Positions 1-8,375 of a stretch of 64,000 bases of DNA are shown one piece after another. The notes beneath the pieces were generated by a model. That model did not search any database and was not told where the DNA came from. It worked only from the letters and a program-made list of their open reading frames with translations. A program made the position numbers and the translations under genes. Source of the stretch: Micromonospora purpureochromogenes (lineage in GTDB: Bacteria > Actinomycetota > Actinomycetes > Mycobacteriales > Micromonosporaceae); assembly GCF_900091515.1 (NCBI RefSeq), contig NZ_LT607410.1:4340001-4404000 (forward strand), given 5' to 3'. Position 1 is the stretch's first letter, and each line of letters starts with the position of its first letter.

Positions 1-433
1 AGACGCCGCCCTCCGGGTACGCCTGCAGCTCGTGCGGGTCCCGGCCGTAGTTGAATCGGGGCCGGCAGTCGAAGCGGAACCGCATGCTGCCGCGTACCAC
101 CCGCAGCATCCGGACCAGACGGTGCCGGTCGGTCGCCCGATCACCCGCGACCGGCATGAAGTCGATCAGCTCGCCCACCCCGTCCGCGCTGAGGAAGCGG
201 GTGATCAGGATCGGCGTGCCGGGCAGGTAGAGCTGCTTGCTCACGTAGTCGACACCGTCCGGCGAGATCTGGAAGTAGCCGCCCTTGTGGCGATCGAGCA
301 GGCCGCCGAACACGCTCGGCGAATCGAACCGCGGAGCGCAGAACCAGTCGATCGTCCCGTCCCTCGTCACCAGCGCCGCCGTCTGGAGATCACCGATCAG
401 ACCATGGTTCTCCAGCGCAGGATATGACTCCAC
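1..433 (-). CDS. GH15-family glycoside hydrolase, 5' part (runs off the window)
   Basis: The reverse strand from a GTG at 433 reads about 144 residues without a stop to the window edge. The start is preceded by a good ribosome binding site (GGAGGACAG). The N-terminus carries the signature of the GH15 glucoamylase/trehalase-like group: GDLQTAALVTRDGTIDW at residues 14-30, then APRFDSPSVF, and further on FLSADGVGELIDFMP. These cytoplasmic enzymes have an N-terminal beta-sandwich followed by an (alpha/alpha)6 barrel; only the first part of the beta-sandwich is present here, so the catalytic acids are outside the window. Family members hydrolyse alpha-glucosidic bonds, often trehalose; the substrate cannot be decided from this piece. 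The family is well supported. Confidence 0.85.
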   Translation of the reverse strand, partial: MESYPALENHGLIGDLQTAALVTRDGTIDWFCAPRFDSPSVFGGLLDRHKGGYFQISPDGVDYVSKQLYLPGTPILITRFLSADGVGELIDFMPVAGDRATDRHRLVRMLRVVRGSMRFRFDCRPRFNYGRDPHELQAYPEGGV

Positions 434-899
434 CTGTCCTCCCCCGCTCAGCCCGGCGATGTGCGCGACTACCCCTGGGCGGGCGGGACACACCTGGGCG
501 CCTCCTGACCCGCGGACCGACGCCGAACGCGGCGGCTGGTGAAAAGCGCGACGCCTACCGGCCTGCGCGATCACAGATCGAGGCGGAACTGGTTAGCCGC
601 TGTCCCGCTGCGGCGGCAACGCGGCGCCTGCTCGCTAGACGTCCCGGTCAGGCAACCGAGCGAGAGCGTCACCTGCACCAACTCCAGCCGGTACGCCTAG
701 CCGGGCCGCCGCCACGGATCGGATCTTCGAGGAGGCCGGTCGGTGAGCGCAGCAGCGGGTCACCCGGACAAGCCGACGAATCCCCTAGAAGACACCCAAG
801 GTCAGCCAGACCGGCCGGGTGACCCGCTCAACATCCTCACTGCCAGAGGACTTGAGTAGCTTCTATGCAACACGGACCACACGTCGAAGGAAGGCCGAA
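434..899. other. Gene-free stretch
   Basis: Reading frames here have no recognisable protein character. Apart from the ribosome binding site of the gene on the left, the only structure seen is a long spaced inverted repeat at 754-828. Confidence 0.5.
754..828. repeat. Spaced inverted repeat, 14-bp perfect arms
   Basis: The arm AGCGGGTCACCCGG (754-767) is matched by its exact complement at 815-828, with a 47-bp spacer. It lies 70 bp upstream of the GyrI-like gene. It could be a pair of operator half-sites or the remnant end of a mobile element; nothing decides between them. Confidence 0.5.
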
Positions 900-1316
900 A
901 TGCAACTACCGGTCAGGCGGGTCGAGCGCATCGAGACGCCGGTCATGTTCGTGGCCGCCAAAGACGGGTCCGACGAGATCGGGTCAGCCTGGGACCACCT
1001 GGAGACGGTGCTCGGGTCGCTGCGCGGGCGCAAATTCCTCGGCGTGTTCAACGACTCCGGCATCTACCGCTGCTGTGTGCAGGTCCGAGCCGGTGACGAC
1101 GCTGACCAACTCGGCCTGGAATCAGGCGTCGTTCCAGGAGGCCAGTACCTGTGCGCAACCGTGCGTGGTCCGCAACCCGCGGCCTACGCCCTGCTCACCC
1201 CGACGTTCCAACAGTTGCGGCGCTCGGGTGAGCGAGATGGCACTCGCCCCAGCATCGAGTACTACCGCCGCCACGACCGGATCGACCTGCTGATGCCCGC
1301 ACGAGGCGAAGCCTGA
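900..1316 (+). CDS. GyrI-like / AraC-effector-binding small protein
   Basis: 138 residues from the ATG at 900, preceded by AAGGAAGG with proper spacing; an upstream in-frame ATG at 819 has no ribosome binding site, so the shorter start is preferred. The sequence begins MQLPVRRVERIETPVMFVA and has the layout of stand-alone GyrI-like (SOUL/BacR ligand-binding) domains: a first strand, a helix with AWDHLETVLGSLRGRKFLGVFND, a Y-R-C-C-V-Q-V strand, then a basic/acidic C-terminal strand pair ending in YYRRHDRIDLLMP. Such domains bind small hydrophobic or cationic molecules or act as gyrase inhibitors. Solitary gene; ligand unknown. The family call is by overall pattern and is moderately sure. Confidence 0.7.
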   Translation: MQLPVRRVERIETPVMFVAAKDGSDEIGSAWDHLETVLGSLRGRKFLGVFNDSGIYRCCVQVRAGDDADQLGLESGVVPGGQYLCATVRGPQPAAYALLTPTFQQLRRSGERDGTRPSIEYYRRHDRIDLLMPARGEA

Positions 1317-1362
1317 GAACGACGGCCGTTACGGCAAACCCTTGTCCATTGCCTCAATTGAT

Positions 1363-1440
1363 GATCGTCTAGCCGGACGTGTCACCCACGTCCCGAAACT
1401 GGTCTGTCAGGGACGTCCTGAGACCGACAACGGCAGCCGG
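1363..1440. repeat. Diverged repeat, copy 1 of 2 (IS-end-like)
   Basis: About 80 bp that recur at 7275-7355 in the same orientation, sharing GATCGTCTAGC, GTGTCACCCACGTCCCGA and GTCCTGAGACC with scattered differences and a few indels. The segment resembles the terminal sequences of IS481-type elements seen in actinomycetes, but no transposase accompanies either copy, so these would be solo ends. The IS481 attribution is from memory of such ends and is uncertain. Confidence 0.55.
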
Positions 1441-1509
1441 CTGTCCGACTCCGGTTGATGCCGGACACGGCGGCTTCACTTGATGGCCGACAGGGTGGCC
1501 TGGTGATGT

Positions 1510-1920
1510 TCAGTCCCGTGCGAAGCGCACCTGGTCGATGATCGGCTCGCAGGGACATGTCGCGGCAACCTCGTTCATGAGCCCGAAGATCCGAGCGCTC
1601 AGCAGGACCAGCAGCAGGATGCCTACGACCATCCCGCTGAGCAGACCCGTGGCCATCTTTGGGCGCTGCTGCCGACGCGCACGACGGGCCGCTACCAGCA
1701 CAGCCGCTGATGCGAACAGGGCCACGACGTATGCCGCCGCGAGTCCGGACGCGAGTTGGTCTCCCGCGTCGGCTCCGCCCGTGAAGATCCCCACGTATCC
1801 GAAGGCGACGACCGCAACGAGATAGCCGAACAGCCCGAGCACGAAACCGACGCCTACACCAGGAACTAGAGGAAACTCTTCCGCTGGAGTCGCGGCCTCG
1901 GCAGCGTCAGTCGCGTCCAC
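1510..1920 (-). CDS. Small integral membrane protein, unknown function
   Basis: 136 residues with three clear hydrophobic segments: about residues 20-48 (GVGVGFVLGLFGYLVAVVAF), 58-78 (LASGLAAAYVVALFASAAVL) and 90-112 (GLLSGMVVGILLLVLLSARI), with a basic loop RRARRQQRPK between the second and third. The C-terminus has a CPCEP motif that would lie outside the last membrane segment. I recognise no family. The neighbouring gene on the other strand also encodes a membrane-anchored protein, but there is no sign that they form a unit. Confidence 0.6.
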   Translation of the reverse strand: MDATDAAEAATPAEEFPLVPGVGVGFVLGLFGYLVAVVAFGYVGIFTGGADAGDQLASGLAAAYVVALFASAAVLVAARRARRQQRPKMATGLLSGMVVGILLLVLLSARIFGLMNEVAATCPCEPIIDQVRFARD

Positions 1921-2052
1921 GTCGACAGGCTAATGCGCGAGCCAAGCCTTCCGACCCGTCACGCTTCAAGTGGAGCCGATGGATCGCCCATCAAGAGCAG
2001 CCGGGCAGCCGGCAGCCGGCCGAGCGGGGCTCCCGAACCCCCAACAGTCGGT

Positions 2053-2058
2053 TAGCGT
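2053..2058 (+). promoter_or_regulatory. Putative -10 element of a leaderless gene
   Basis: TAGCGT followed by seven bases and then GTG at 2066. The spacing fits a transcript that begins at the start codon, a common arrangement in actinomycetes. Confidence 0.4.
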
Positions 2059-2065
2059 GCCGCCC

Positions 2066-2641
2066 GTGAATGGGAAACTTGCCCGCCGGTGGGCGCTGGT
2101 GCTCGTACCGCTGCTCCTGGCGGCGTCCGGCGCCTTCGTGCTGCGGTGGCTGTCGGTGCCCGACCCGCGGAAGCTGCCCGAGCCGTTCCGGGAGCAGCTC
2201 GCAGCGCGGGTGGTGGACGCACTCGAGCGCGACCCGACCTTTCGCGCGGAACCCGGCCACCCAGATCTATGGCCGGTCTGCGTCGCCTCGGTGTTCGGGG
2301 TGGCGCCGGACTCGGCTGACACCGTCGACGAGGTCCGCACGATCTACACGCAGCTGGACTGCCAGTGGCTGAGCGCGGCAGATCTCGCGAAGGGACCTGA
2401 CTCCGACCTCACCGCGCTCCCCGGCGTGTCGATGCCGATGGCCGTGCGGCTGGGGCCGCCTGTCACTTATCAGACGCCGGAAAGCGGAGAGGGGGTATAC
2501 CCGGACAGCATCCGGCGGATCTTCCCGAAACCCTTACAAGCTGCCGCCTTCTCCGAACATGACCCGTCGATGCGGAACGCGCTGGACGATCGAATCATGC
2601 ATCTGAAGTCCTCGCCGGCGCCCTCGCCCTCCCACTCCTGA
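2066..2641 (+). CDS. Membrane-anchored or secreted protein of unknown function
   Basis: 191 residues from the GTG at 2066. This start is chosen over an ATG at 1970 because a -10-like TAGCGT lies seven bases upstream, and because the protein then begins with a typical signal/anchor: VNGKLARRW, then the hydrophobic ALVLVPLLLAASGAFVL. The rest is soluble-looking, with several cysteines (PVCVASVFG, QLDCQW), and ends in a Ser/Pro-rich tail (SSPAPSPSHS). No known family recognised. Probably exported and membrane-tethered. It is followed at close range by the phosphatase gene, which has its own promoter-like sequence. Confidence 0.6.
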   Translation: MNGKLARRWALVLVPLLLAASGAFVLRWLSVPDPRKLPEPFREQLAARVVDALERDPTFRAEPGHPDLWPVCVASVFGVAPDSADTVDEVRTIYTQLDCQWLSAADLAKGPDSDLTALPGVSMPMAVRLGPPVTYQTPESGEGVYPDSIRRIFPKPLQAAAFSEHDPSMRNALDDRIMHLKSSPAPSPSHS

Positions 2642-2874
2642 CGGCCCTTGACCACCCCGCCGTCGCGAGGGAGAACCCGAACAGGAGTCCCCTGGCGGTC
2701 CCAGGTATCTGGCGTTGCAACCCGGTGGAATCCGCGCGGCAGTCGAAGGCCCACCCACGGCGGGCGGGTGTCCGTCCGCACCACCCGGTCGCCGCGGCAG
2801 CGCTCGGCTGAGCCCGGGGCGCCGGCCCGGGCCGACCGGCACCGGTGCTGGACGGGTTGTCGGCTCTCTCGGCC

Positions 2875-2880
2875 TATGCT
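2875..2880 (+). promoter_or_regulatory. Putative -10 element of the phosphatase gene
   Basis: TATGCT, then seven bases, then GTG at 2888. This matches the leaderless pattern seen before several other genes in the window. Confidence 0.5.
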
Positions 2881-2887
2881 CTGGCGC

Positions 2888-4153
2888 GTGAACAAGAATC
2901 GGTGGAGCGGCGTGGACCTCGGCAACGTGCTGCACGCTGTCGAGGACGCCGCCCCGGTCGACGCGGTGGAGGCGGTGACCCGAGGCATCGGCGTCGACCT
3001 CGGGGCGCTGTGGGTGTCGTTCCTCGTCGCGGACATGAGCGGCCGGGCTCTCGTTCGGCTGGCCCACGACGCTCCCTTCCGAGACCGGCCCGGCAGACGC
3101 CAGCAGGACGAGGACGTCGCCACCGTGCTGCCTTTCGACGGCGGGCCACAGGAACAGGCGCTGCGCTCCCAACGCGTGCAGGTCCGTCCGAGCGGAGATC
3201 ATCACGTCGTGATGGCGCCCGTCACGCAACGGGGCGAGGCGATCGGACTGTTGGAGATCTCCCTGCCGGTCGAGCCGGACGACGCGGCCCTGGCCGAGAT
3301 CTCCCGGGCCGCGCACGCGCTGGCGTTCGTGGTGATCGCCGCCCGGCGGCACACCGACCTCTTCGAATGGGGCCAGCGGACCACTCCGTTCACCCTCGCG
3401 GCGGAGATCCAGCGCCGGCTCCTGCCCTCCTCATTCACCTGCGAGGCCGGCTCGTTCACCCTCTCGGCGTGGCTGGAGCCGGCGGCCAGCATCGGCGGAG
3501 ACACCTTCGACTACAGCCTCGCCCGGAACCTGCTGCACCTGAGCATCACCGACGCCGTGGGCCACGGCGTACACAGCGCCCTGACCGCAACGCTCTGCGT
3601 CGGCAGCCTGCGCCACACCCGCCGTCGGGGTCACACGCTGCTCGACCAGGCTCAGGCCGCGAACTCGGCGCTGATCGAGAACCCGCCCGGGGGGTTCACC
3701 TTCTCCACCGGGCTTCTCGGCCGGCTCGATCTGCGCACCGGCGTCCTGGCCATGGTCAACGCCGGCCACCCCTCCCCACTGCTGGTGCGCAACGGAACCG
3801 TCCAGCCCCTCGCGCTACCGGTCGATCCGCCGTTCGGCGTACTGCGCCACGGGACCTACCGCACAACCGACGTCCCGCTGCGCCCCGACGACCGGCTCAT
3901 TCTGCTCACCGACGGCATGCTGGAACGCGGCGCGGCCGGCCTTGACCTGCCCGCACGGCTGCCGGGCCTCACCGACCTGCACCCCAGGGAGGTCGTCCGT
4001 GTACTCGGCGACGCCATCCTCGACGTCGCCGGGCCCACCCTGCCAGACGACGCCTGCATGCTCGTCCTCGACTGGCACGGCGACCACGGCGACAACCGCT
4101 CCACCACGGCCGGCGCCGATCCCCACCGAGCGAGTGCCCTTCCGTACCCCTGA
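2888..4153 (+). CDS. PP2C/SpoIIE-family serine phosphatase
   Basis: 421 residues from the GTG at 2888, chosen because TATGCT sits seven bases upstream; an open frame extends back to 2648 but lacks coding character. The first about 160 residues form a GAF-like sensor region (VDAVEAVTRGIGVDLGALWV to VVIAARRH). The C-terminal 240 residues are a SpoIIE-type PPM phosphatase: EIQRRLLPSS, the metal-binding GGDTFD (usual family form GGDWYD) and DAVGHGVHSAL, then VNAGHPSPLLVR, and the last aspartates in LLTDGM and PDDACMLVL. In actinomycetes these enzymes dephosphorylate anti-anti-sigma factors in partner-switching circuits; no such partner gene is next to it. Domain call is very secure; the regulated pathway is unknown. 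Confidence 0.9.
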   Translation: MNKNRWSGVDLGNVLHAVEDAAPVDAVEAVTRGIGVDLGALWVSFLVADMSGRALVRLAHDAPFRDRPGRRQQDEDVATVLPFDGGPQEQALRSQRVQVRPSGDHHVVMAPVTQRGEAIGLLEISLPVEPDDAALAEISRAAHALAFVVIAARRHTDLFEWGQRTTPFTLAAEIQRRLLPSSFTCEAGSFTLSAWLEPAASIGGDTFDYSLARNLLHLSITDAVGHGVHSALTATLCVGSLRHTRRRGHTLLDQAQAANSALIENPPGGFTFSTGLLGRLDLRTGVLAMVNAGHPSPLLVRNGTVQPLALPVDPPFGVLRHGTYRTTDVPLRPDDRLILLTDGMLERGAAGLDLPARLPGLTDLHPREVVRVLGDAILDVAGPTLPDDACMLVLDWHGDHGDNRSTTAGADPHRASALPYP

Positions 4154-4519
4154 GACCAGAAACGAGAGGGCGTGCGTCTGCGTCCACTCCCTTCTGCGAC
4201 GGCTCTGTCTGGTGTCCGCGCGCCGGTCGCGGGGAGTCGTTCCGGACAGCCGATCGGCGCCGTGACAAGAAGGCCGCGGCGCCACCGCGTCCCGGGGTCA
4301 TCACCGACGGTCGGCGGGCCTCGCGGATGAGCAGCAGCCCTCGGGCGATCATGCTCAAACCGAGCAGCGGGTACAGCGTGTTGTCGACACCAATGAGCGG
4401 TACGACGTGGTGCCGCTCTCACCGCCGCGCGCCGCTGCTGCCTGATCCGGTTCCGGACTCAACAGGCGGCGTCCCGCGCCTGCCCGCCCTGTCTGGCCGT
4501 GGCAGGCATGCCGCCGGCC
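4154..4519. other. Gap with a possible gene remnant
   Basis: The reverse strand around 4300-4410 reads a hydrophobic stretch (VVPLIGVDNTLYPLLG, then LSMIARGLLLIREARRP) that looks like the end of a small membrane protein, but it has a stop just upstream and no start. It is probably a decayed fragment. Nothing else is seen here. Confidence 0.3.
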
Positions 4520-5440
4520 TCAGCGCGCAGCGCCGCCCAGTCGACCTGGGCCGCTCCCGGAGCGCCGGTGACCGACGCGTGGAGCCCTTATCACCGGGGA
4601 GTTGCCAGACGCCGGGCGGAAATCCCGCGCCGCGCCGGCCACCATATCGTCGGGATCGCCGCCGAGGGCCCGCCGGATGTGCGGCGGGATGACCTCGGAT
4701 GTTGCCATTGCCAGTCGGACCTGCACCGAACGGTCGTGAACCAGGCGTTCCAGATCCGCCTCGTCCAGCTGGACCGCCCGGACCAGCGCGGCACGGACGT
4801 CGACCGCGGGGTCCTGGGCAAGCGCCGTGCGCTGCTCGGCGGTGGTCCGCGGGTTGCGGGCGAGCCCCTTGCGTACGCGTACGGTGCGATCGGCCATCAG
4901 CGCGGTGATCACGTCGGGATCGTGGGTGTGGGTGGCGAGTCGTTCCCGTACCTCGGGTGAGACGTCGTCGATCAGCCTGACGGCCAGTTCGGGCTCCAAC
5001 TCCCGCATCTCCGCGAGGAGACCACGAAGCTCCTTGTCGGGTGCCTCTGCCATCACCCGGCGAACCGACTCGTCGCAAGCCGGGTTGCCGGCGACCGCCC
5101 AGCGGACCCACCGGTCGGGGTCCTTGACGAGACGCAAGAGATTGGCGACCGAGGCCGAAGGGTTTCTCGCCACAGCCTCCCGGACGTGACGATCATGGTC
5201 CCGGGTCAGCGGTCGCAGTGCCTGCGCGGGTGCGTCGGTCCGGGCCGCGACCGCCTTACGGACCATGGCCGACGGGTCGGACGCCAAGTCGAAGAGGGTC
5301 ATCTGTGGCGTTGCGGGGTCCTGCGCGAGGGCAAGCCGCGCATCGGCGCTGCCGTCGCTCGCACGGTGAGCGGTGGTACCTGACCCTTGGTGACCGTCGG
5401 GCCCGCCGACGTCCTGCTGCTTCCCCATGGGCGCAATCAT
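4520..5440 (-). CDS. Leucine-rich-variant / HEAT-like repeat protein
   Basis: 306 residues from the ATG at 5440 (an ATG at 5428 is also possible; neither has a strong ribosome binding site). An open frame continues upstream to 5767 but runs antisense to an IS remnant and is not taken as coding. The protein is a row of helical repeats of about 24 residues, each with the pattern ...A.DP...VR.AVA.N: DPSAMVRKAVAART, DHDRHVREAVARNPSAS, DPDRWVRWAVAGNPA, VSPEVRERLATHTHDPDV, DRTVRVRKGLARNP, DPAVDVRAALVRAV and DRSVQVRLAMATSE. This is the leucine-rich variant arrangement, which forms a superhelical binding scaffold. The C-terminal tail is Gly/Arg-rich. Partner unknown; stand-alone gene. Confidence 0.75.
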   Translation of the reverse strand: MIAPMGKQQDVGGPDGHQGSGTTAHRASDGSADARLALAQDPATPQMTLFDLASDPSAMVRKAVAARTDAPAQALRPLTRDHDRHVREAVARNPSASVANLLRLVKDPDRWVRWAVAGNPACDESVRRVMAEAPDKELRGLLAEMRELEPELAVRLIDDVSPEVRERLATHTHDPDVITALMADRTVRVRKGLARNPRTTAEQRTALAQDPAVDVRAALVRAVQLDEADLERLVHDRSVQVRLAMATSEVIPPHIRRALGGDPDDMVAGAARDFRPASGNSPVIRAPRVGHRRSGSGPGRLGGAAR

Positions 5441-5542
5441 GTCACGGGCTGAGTGAGGCAATGCGAGCCTGACCAGCGCGTTGACGGTGGTCGAAGCATT
5501 ACCTCGCGGATGCGCCCTTCGGTAGCTCAGCAGTGACCTAGC

Positions 5543-5770
5543 ACTCACGAGCTGTGGGCTGAGGTCGAGCCGTTCCTGCCACCCCGTCGCACCGTTCCCC
5601 GGCCGTAAGTCTCTGAATGAGCGCAGGGTGTTCTGCGGGATCTTGTTCGTGCTCCACAACGCGATCCCGTGGGAGTACCTACCCCAGGAGTTGAGGTTCG
5701 GCTGCGGGATGACCTGCTGGCGCAGGTTCCCGGACTGGAACGACGCCGGCCGTCGCAACGACTGCACGGG
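5543..5770 (+). pseudogene. IS5-family transposase remnant
   Basis: The first frame reads THELWAEVEPFLPPRR and hits a stop at 5606. One base out of frame the sequence continues RKSLNERRVFCGILFVL, then NAIPWEYLPQELRFG and CWRRFPDWNDAGR. Together these are the N-terminal 75 residues of the IS5-type transposases common in Streptomyces and Micromonospora. The frameshift near 5604 and the absence of the DDE catalytic part show that it is dead. No terminal repeats seen. Confidence 0.8.
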
Positions 5771-5915
5771 CGCTCTGTCCCGTCCCGGGAGCCGCCTGAC
5801 AGTTCAGTATCAGGACCCCCGTGACACCGTCGTCGGGTGACCACGGCAGCTCCGGGCCGGCCAGGAAGGGGCGCCGGTCGTCCTCTAGCACTATCGGCGC
5901 TCGGCCGAGCGGGAC

Positions 5916-6566
5916 CTACTGGCCGGAGGGCAGGCCCGGGATGGGAAATTCCAACTCGCTGCGGATCTCGACGAAGTCATTACCAGGAGGGCCCAGGCGC
6001 TTTCCTGGGCTGAGGAAGGTGACAGTGCCGACGCTGATCTGATCGGCCCAGGCGCACATCGTGACGTGCTACTGGTCGTCGCGGCCGCTACCGCAGCGGG
6101 CCACGCCGCCCAACGGGCCAGGGTCCACCGCTCGGATCGAACGCACCCGGGGGAACAACCTGAAAACCTGATCCAGCGTCGCTTCCTCGTCTCTCACGGT
6201 GCCTGCCGCTGCGCTGACCAGCACCGCATAGTCGGCGTCAGTCTCGCCGTTGTAGACGCGTCCGACAACGTCCCGCTGGTCTTCGACTAGCCGACCCAGT
6301 TGCCTGGCGTTGTCCGCCGTGAGGAACATCAGCGGCCGGCTGAAGAACCCAGAGCGATTGCCGAGCCGCATCGGCGTCTCCAGCCGGGCTCGTATGGTGG
6401 ACGGGCTCGTGGCGGGCTGCGTCGATGCAAAGGGTGAGGGTGCTGCGGCCGGTTGCCCGGACTGAGGCGTGCAGCCGAGCACCGCGCCCACGGCCATCAC
6501 GGAGAACACCCCGCGGAGGGACGCCCGAAGCAGCTGTCCCCGTGATGGCCTTTTTCCCACGCGCAT
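5916..6566 (-). pseudogene. Secreted lipoprotein gene interrupted by an in-frame amber codon
   Basis: The frame starts at 6566 with MRVGKRPSRGQLL, a hydrophobic segment and a lipobox VGAVLGC, so the product would be a lipid-anchored protein. It reads 165 residues to a TAG at 6069-6071 and then, in the same frame, another 50 residues (HVTMCAWADQISVGTVTF ... FPIPGLPSGQ) to a TAG at 5916. The two cysteine-containing segments either side of the first stop (GGVARCGSG and MCAWADQISVG) form the usual C-terminal pair of a widespread actinobacterial hypothetical family, so the amber codon interrupts one coherent protein. Most simply it is a nonsense mutation (CAG to TAG). It also overlaps the run-on frame of the VOC gene upstream. 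Confidence 0.65.
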
Positions 6567-7158
6567 GCCCGGCTCCTGTATCCACCAACAGTCGAGCCGG
6601 GACCATACAGCAGTTGCCGGCCCAGGAGGGCACCGTGATTCGAAGGCGATCTTGAGGGCTGACGGGCCAGCCAGACGAATCGAGGGCTACGGCTTGGGCC
6701 AACTGCCCGGCCGAACGGGCCTCAAGGACGTCGAACTCGTTTCCCTCTGGGTCGGCCATCGTCACGTGGTCAGGCGTATCGTCCGGTTCGTCCACCCGAA
6801 GTACGGCCCCGCCCGCCGTTACCACTTTGTCGACCACCGCCTGGACCCGCGGCCAGCGCACCTCGAACGGCTCGTGCCGGCCGCCGCCCACGTGGATGTC
6901 GAAGTGCATGCGGTTCTTGACTACCTTCGGCTCCGCCACCTTCAGGAACGAAACACCGGGCCGGACGCCGTCCGGGTCATCGATGAAGGCGCCGTCGTCC
7001 CACTCGTCCTCCGGAACCTTGAAATGGGTCTGCCATGCCTCCCAGGTAGCGAACCCTTCTGGTGGGGCGGCCGGGACGTACCCCAGCGCGAGGCACCAGA
7101 ACGCGGCCAGTTCGCGCGGGCGCGCGCAGTCGACGGTCAAGGACCACTGCTCGGACAT
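6238..7158 (-). CDS. VOC (glyoxalase/bleomycin-resistance) family protein with a run-on C-terminus
   Basis: Starts at the ATG 7158 (SEQWSLTVDCARPRELAAFW), six bases after a TATGGT -10-like element (7165-7170). Residues 1-146 form the two-module VOC fold usual for this family: AAFWCLALGYVPAAPP, DDPDGVRPGVSFLKV, RMHFDIHVGG, RVDEPDDTPDHVTMADPEGNEF. Members bind a metal and a small molecule; many are annotated as resistance or dioxygenase-like proteins. The normal protein would stop soon after DPEGNEF; here the frame continues 160 residues of non-protein-like sequence into the lipoprotein gene. One base out of frame a stop follows after a short tail (LRPVRPGSWPKP), so a recent single-base frameshift near 6710 is likely. 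Confidence 0.7.
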   Translation of the reverse strand: MSEQWSLTVDCARPRELAAFWCLALGYVPAAPPEGFATWEAWQTHFKVPEDEWDDGAFIDDPDGVRPGVSFLKVAEPKVVKNRMHFDIHVGGGRHEPFEVRWPRVQAVVDKVVTAGGAVLRVDEPDDTPDHVTMADPEGNEFDVLEARSAGQLAQAVALDSSGWPVSPQDRLRITVPSWAGNCCMVPARLLVDTGAGHARGKKAITGTAASGVPPRGVLRDGRGRGARLHASVRATGRSTLTLCIDAARHEPVHHTSPAGDADAARQSLWVLQPAADVPHGGQRQATGSASRRPAGRCRTRLQRRD

Positions 7159-7593
7159 CGCCACACCATAGACCGCCGAAGGTCACACCGAGGGCCGGGC
7201 GAGTTCGGTCCGGCTACGCACATTCACCCGTACGTAGCTCTCACTCCATGCCGCACCCCGACATCGTGTGAGGAGATCGTCTAGCTGGAGGTGTCACCCA
7301 CGTCCCGAGACTGATCTGTCACGCAGGTCCTGAGACCCGACATCGCTGGCAGCCGGCCGTTCGAACGCGTGTTTGAGCACGACTTCGTGGACGAAGCATC
7401 CGCCTGGTCGATGGCCGACCGGATGCTGAAGACCTCGGCTGATACGTCGCGCGACCCAACTGAGACGATCGGCAGGAGGCCCAACCACCAGGTGCGTTGA
7501 ATTGCTGGGCCGCGGTCGCACCGTGACGGATGGGCGGCGCCGGCGGCGCAGATCACGTGGTCGCCCTGGCCGGTTGACGTGACGGACAGCGGC
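7159..7593. other. Gene-free stretch with promoter and solo repeat
   Basis: It contains the -10-like TATGGT of the VOC gene (reverse strand, 7165-7170) and the second copy of the IS-end-like repeat at 7275-7355. No convincing coding frame. Confidence 0.5.
7275..7355. repeat. Diverged repeat, copy 2 of 2 (IS-end-like)
   Basis: Matches 1363-1440 in the same orientation over about 80 bp with scattered substitutions and indels. Confidence 0.55.
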
Positions 7594-8220
7594 TTACCAC
7601 TTGTCTTTGTGGCAGTTCGGGGGAGGATCATCGCCGGCCACGATGAAGTCTTGGCACGCGAGGAAGCGGTTATTGAAATGGCCGACGAGGAAGCCGGTCA
7701 GCGCCACGATGGCGACGACCACCACCAGGGTGACCTTCAGGCGGCGGCCCGGCAGGGTGAAGTATTTGGGCGCGAGTAACCGGACGACGATGGCCGCTAT
7801 GAACGGCACGACGGCGATGGTCGCGACGTTCACCACACGGGCAGCGGTCTGTTCCAAGGCGCTGTGAGGGTGCCCCACGACGAGTCTTAGCAGCAGGAGC
7901 CCTATCGGGGGCAGGAACAGGACCAGCACCCAAGGGTGGGTATGCACCCGGCGGCGCAGGAGGAGAGCGCTCAGGAGGACAACGAGGGCCAGCACGAACA
8001 GTTCATATCGCCGGTAGTAGAAGATGGTCCGGTGCGTACCCAACGCGAACGCTCCATCCCAGGCCCACAATGAGGCGCCGAACGCGATCGCGTAGAAGGG
8101 CCCTAGCTTCTGCTCCGCCGTCCCTCGTAGAAGGTCGTCCTCCTCGGTAAGCTTCCGCGACTTCTCGGCCGCTCGCTCGGCCGGACCTTCCCCGTTCATG
8201 CCTCCGCCTATCGTGCTCAC
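7594..8220 (-). CDS. Four-helix membrane protein, unknown function
   Basis: 208 residues from the GTG at 8220 (an ATG at 8199 is the alternative; ribosome binding sites for both are poorly spaced). After an acidic N-terminus there are hydrophobic segments around AIAFGASLWAW, YELFVLALVVLLSALLL, WVLVLFLPPIGLLLLRLV, VVNVATIAVVPFIAAIVVRL and VTLVVVVAIVALTGFLVG. The C-terminus carries a pair of cysteines (FLACQDFIVAG, PPPNCHKDKW). No family name known. A clear paralogue of its last 60 residues survives as a gene fragment at about 35117-35277, between two of the protease modules, which shows that the family was once duplicated here. Confidence 0.65.
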   Translation of the reverse strand: MSTIGGGMNGEGPAERAAEKSRKLTEEDDLLRGTAEQKLGPFYAIAFGASLWAWDGAFALGTHRTIFYYRRYELFVLALVVLLSALLLRRRVHTHPWVLVLFLPPIGLLLLRLVVGHPHSALEQTAARVVNVATIAVVPFIAAIVVRLLAPKYFTLPGRRLKVTLVVVVAIVALTGFLVGHFNNRFLACQDFIVAGDDPPPNCHKDKW

Positions 8221-8375
8221 CTCCCAGCCGTGGTTTGGCGTCTCCCGGGCCAGCGGCAACACAGCCCAAGGGGCGAGCGGGCGGCTGGGTTCCCGCGACC
8301 TCATTGCCCATAACGAGGACGAGGCGCGTTGCGCTTCGGTCCAGGCTGGACCAGCCGACGCGTGGCGGCAGTTGC

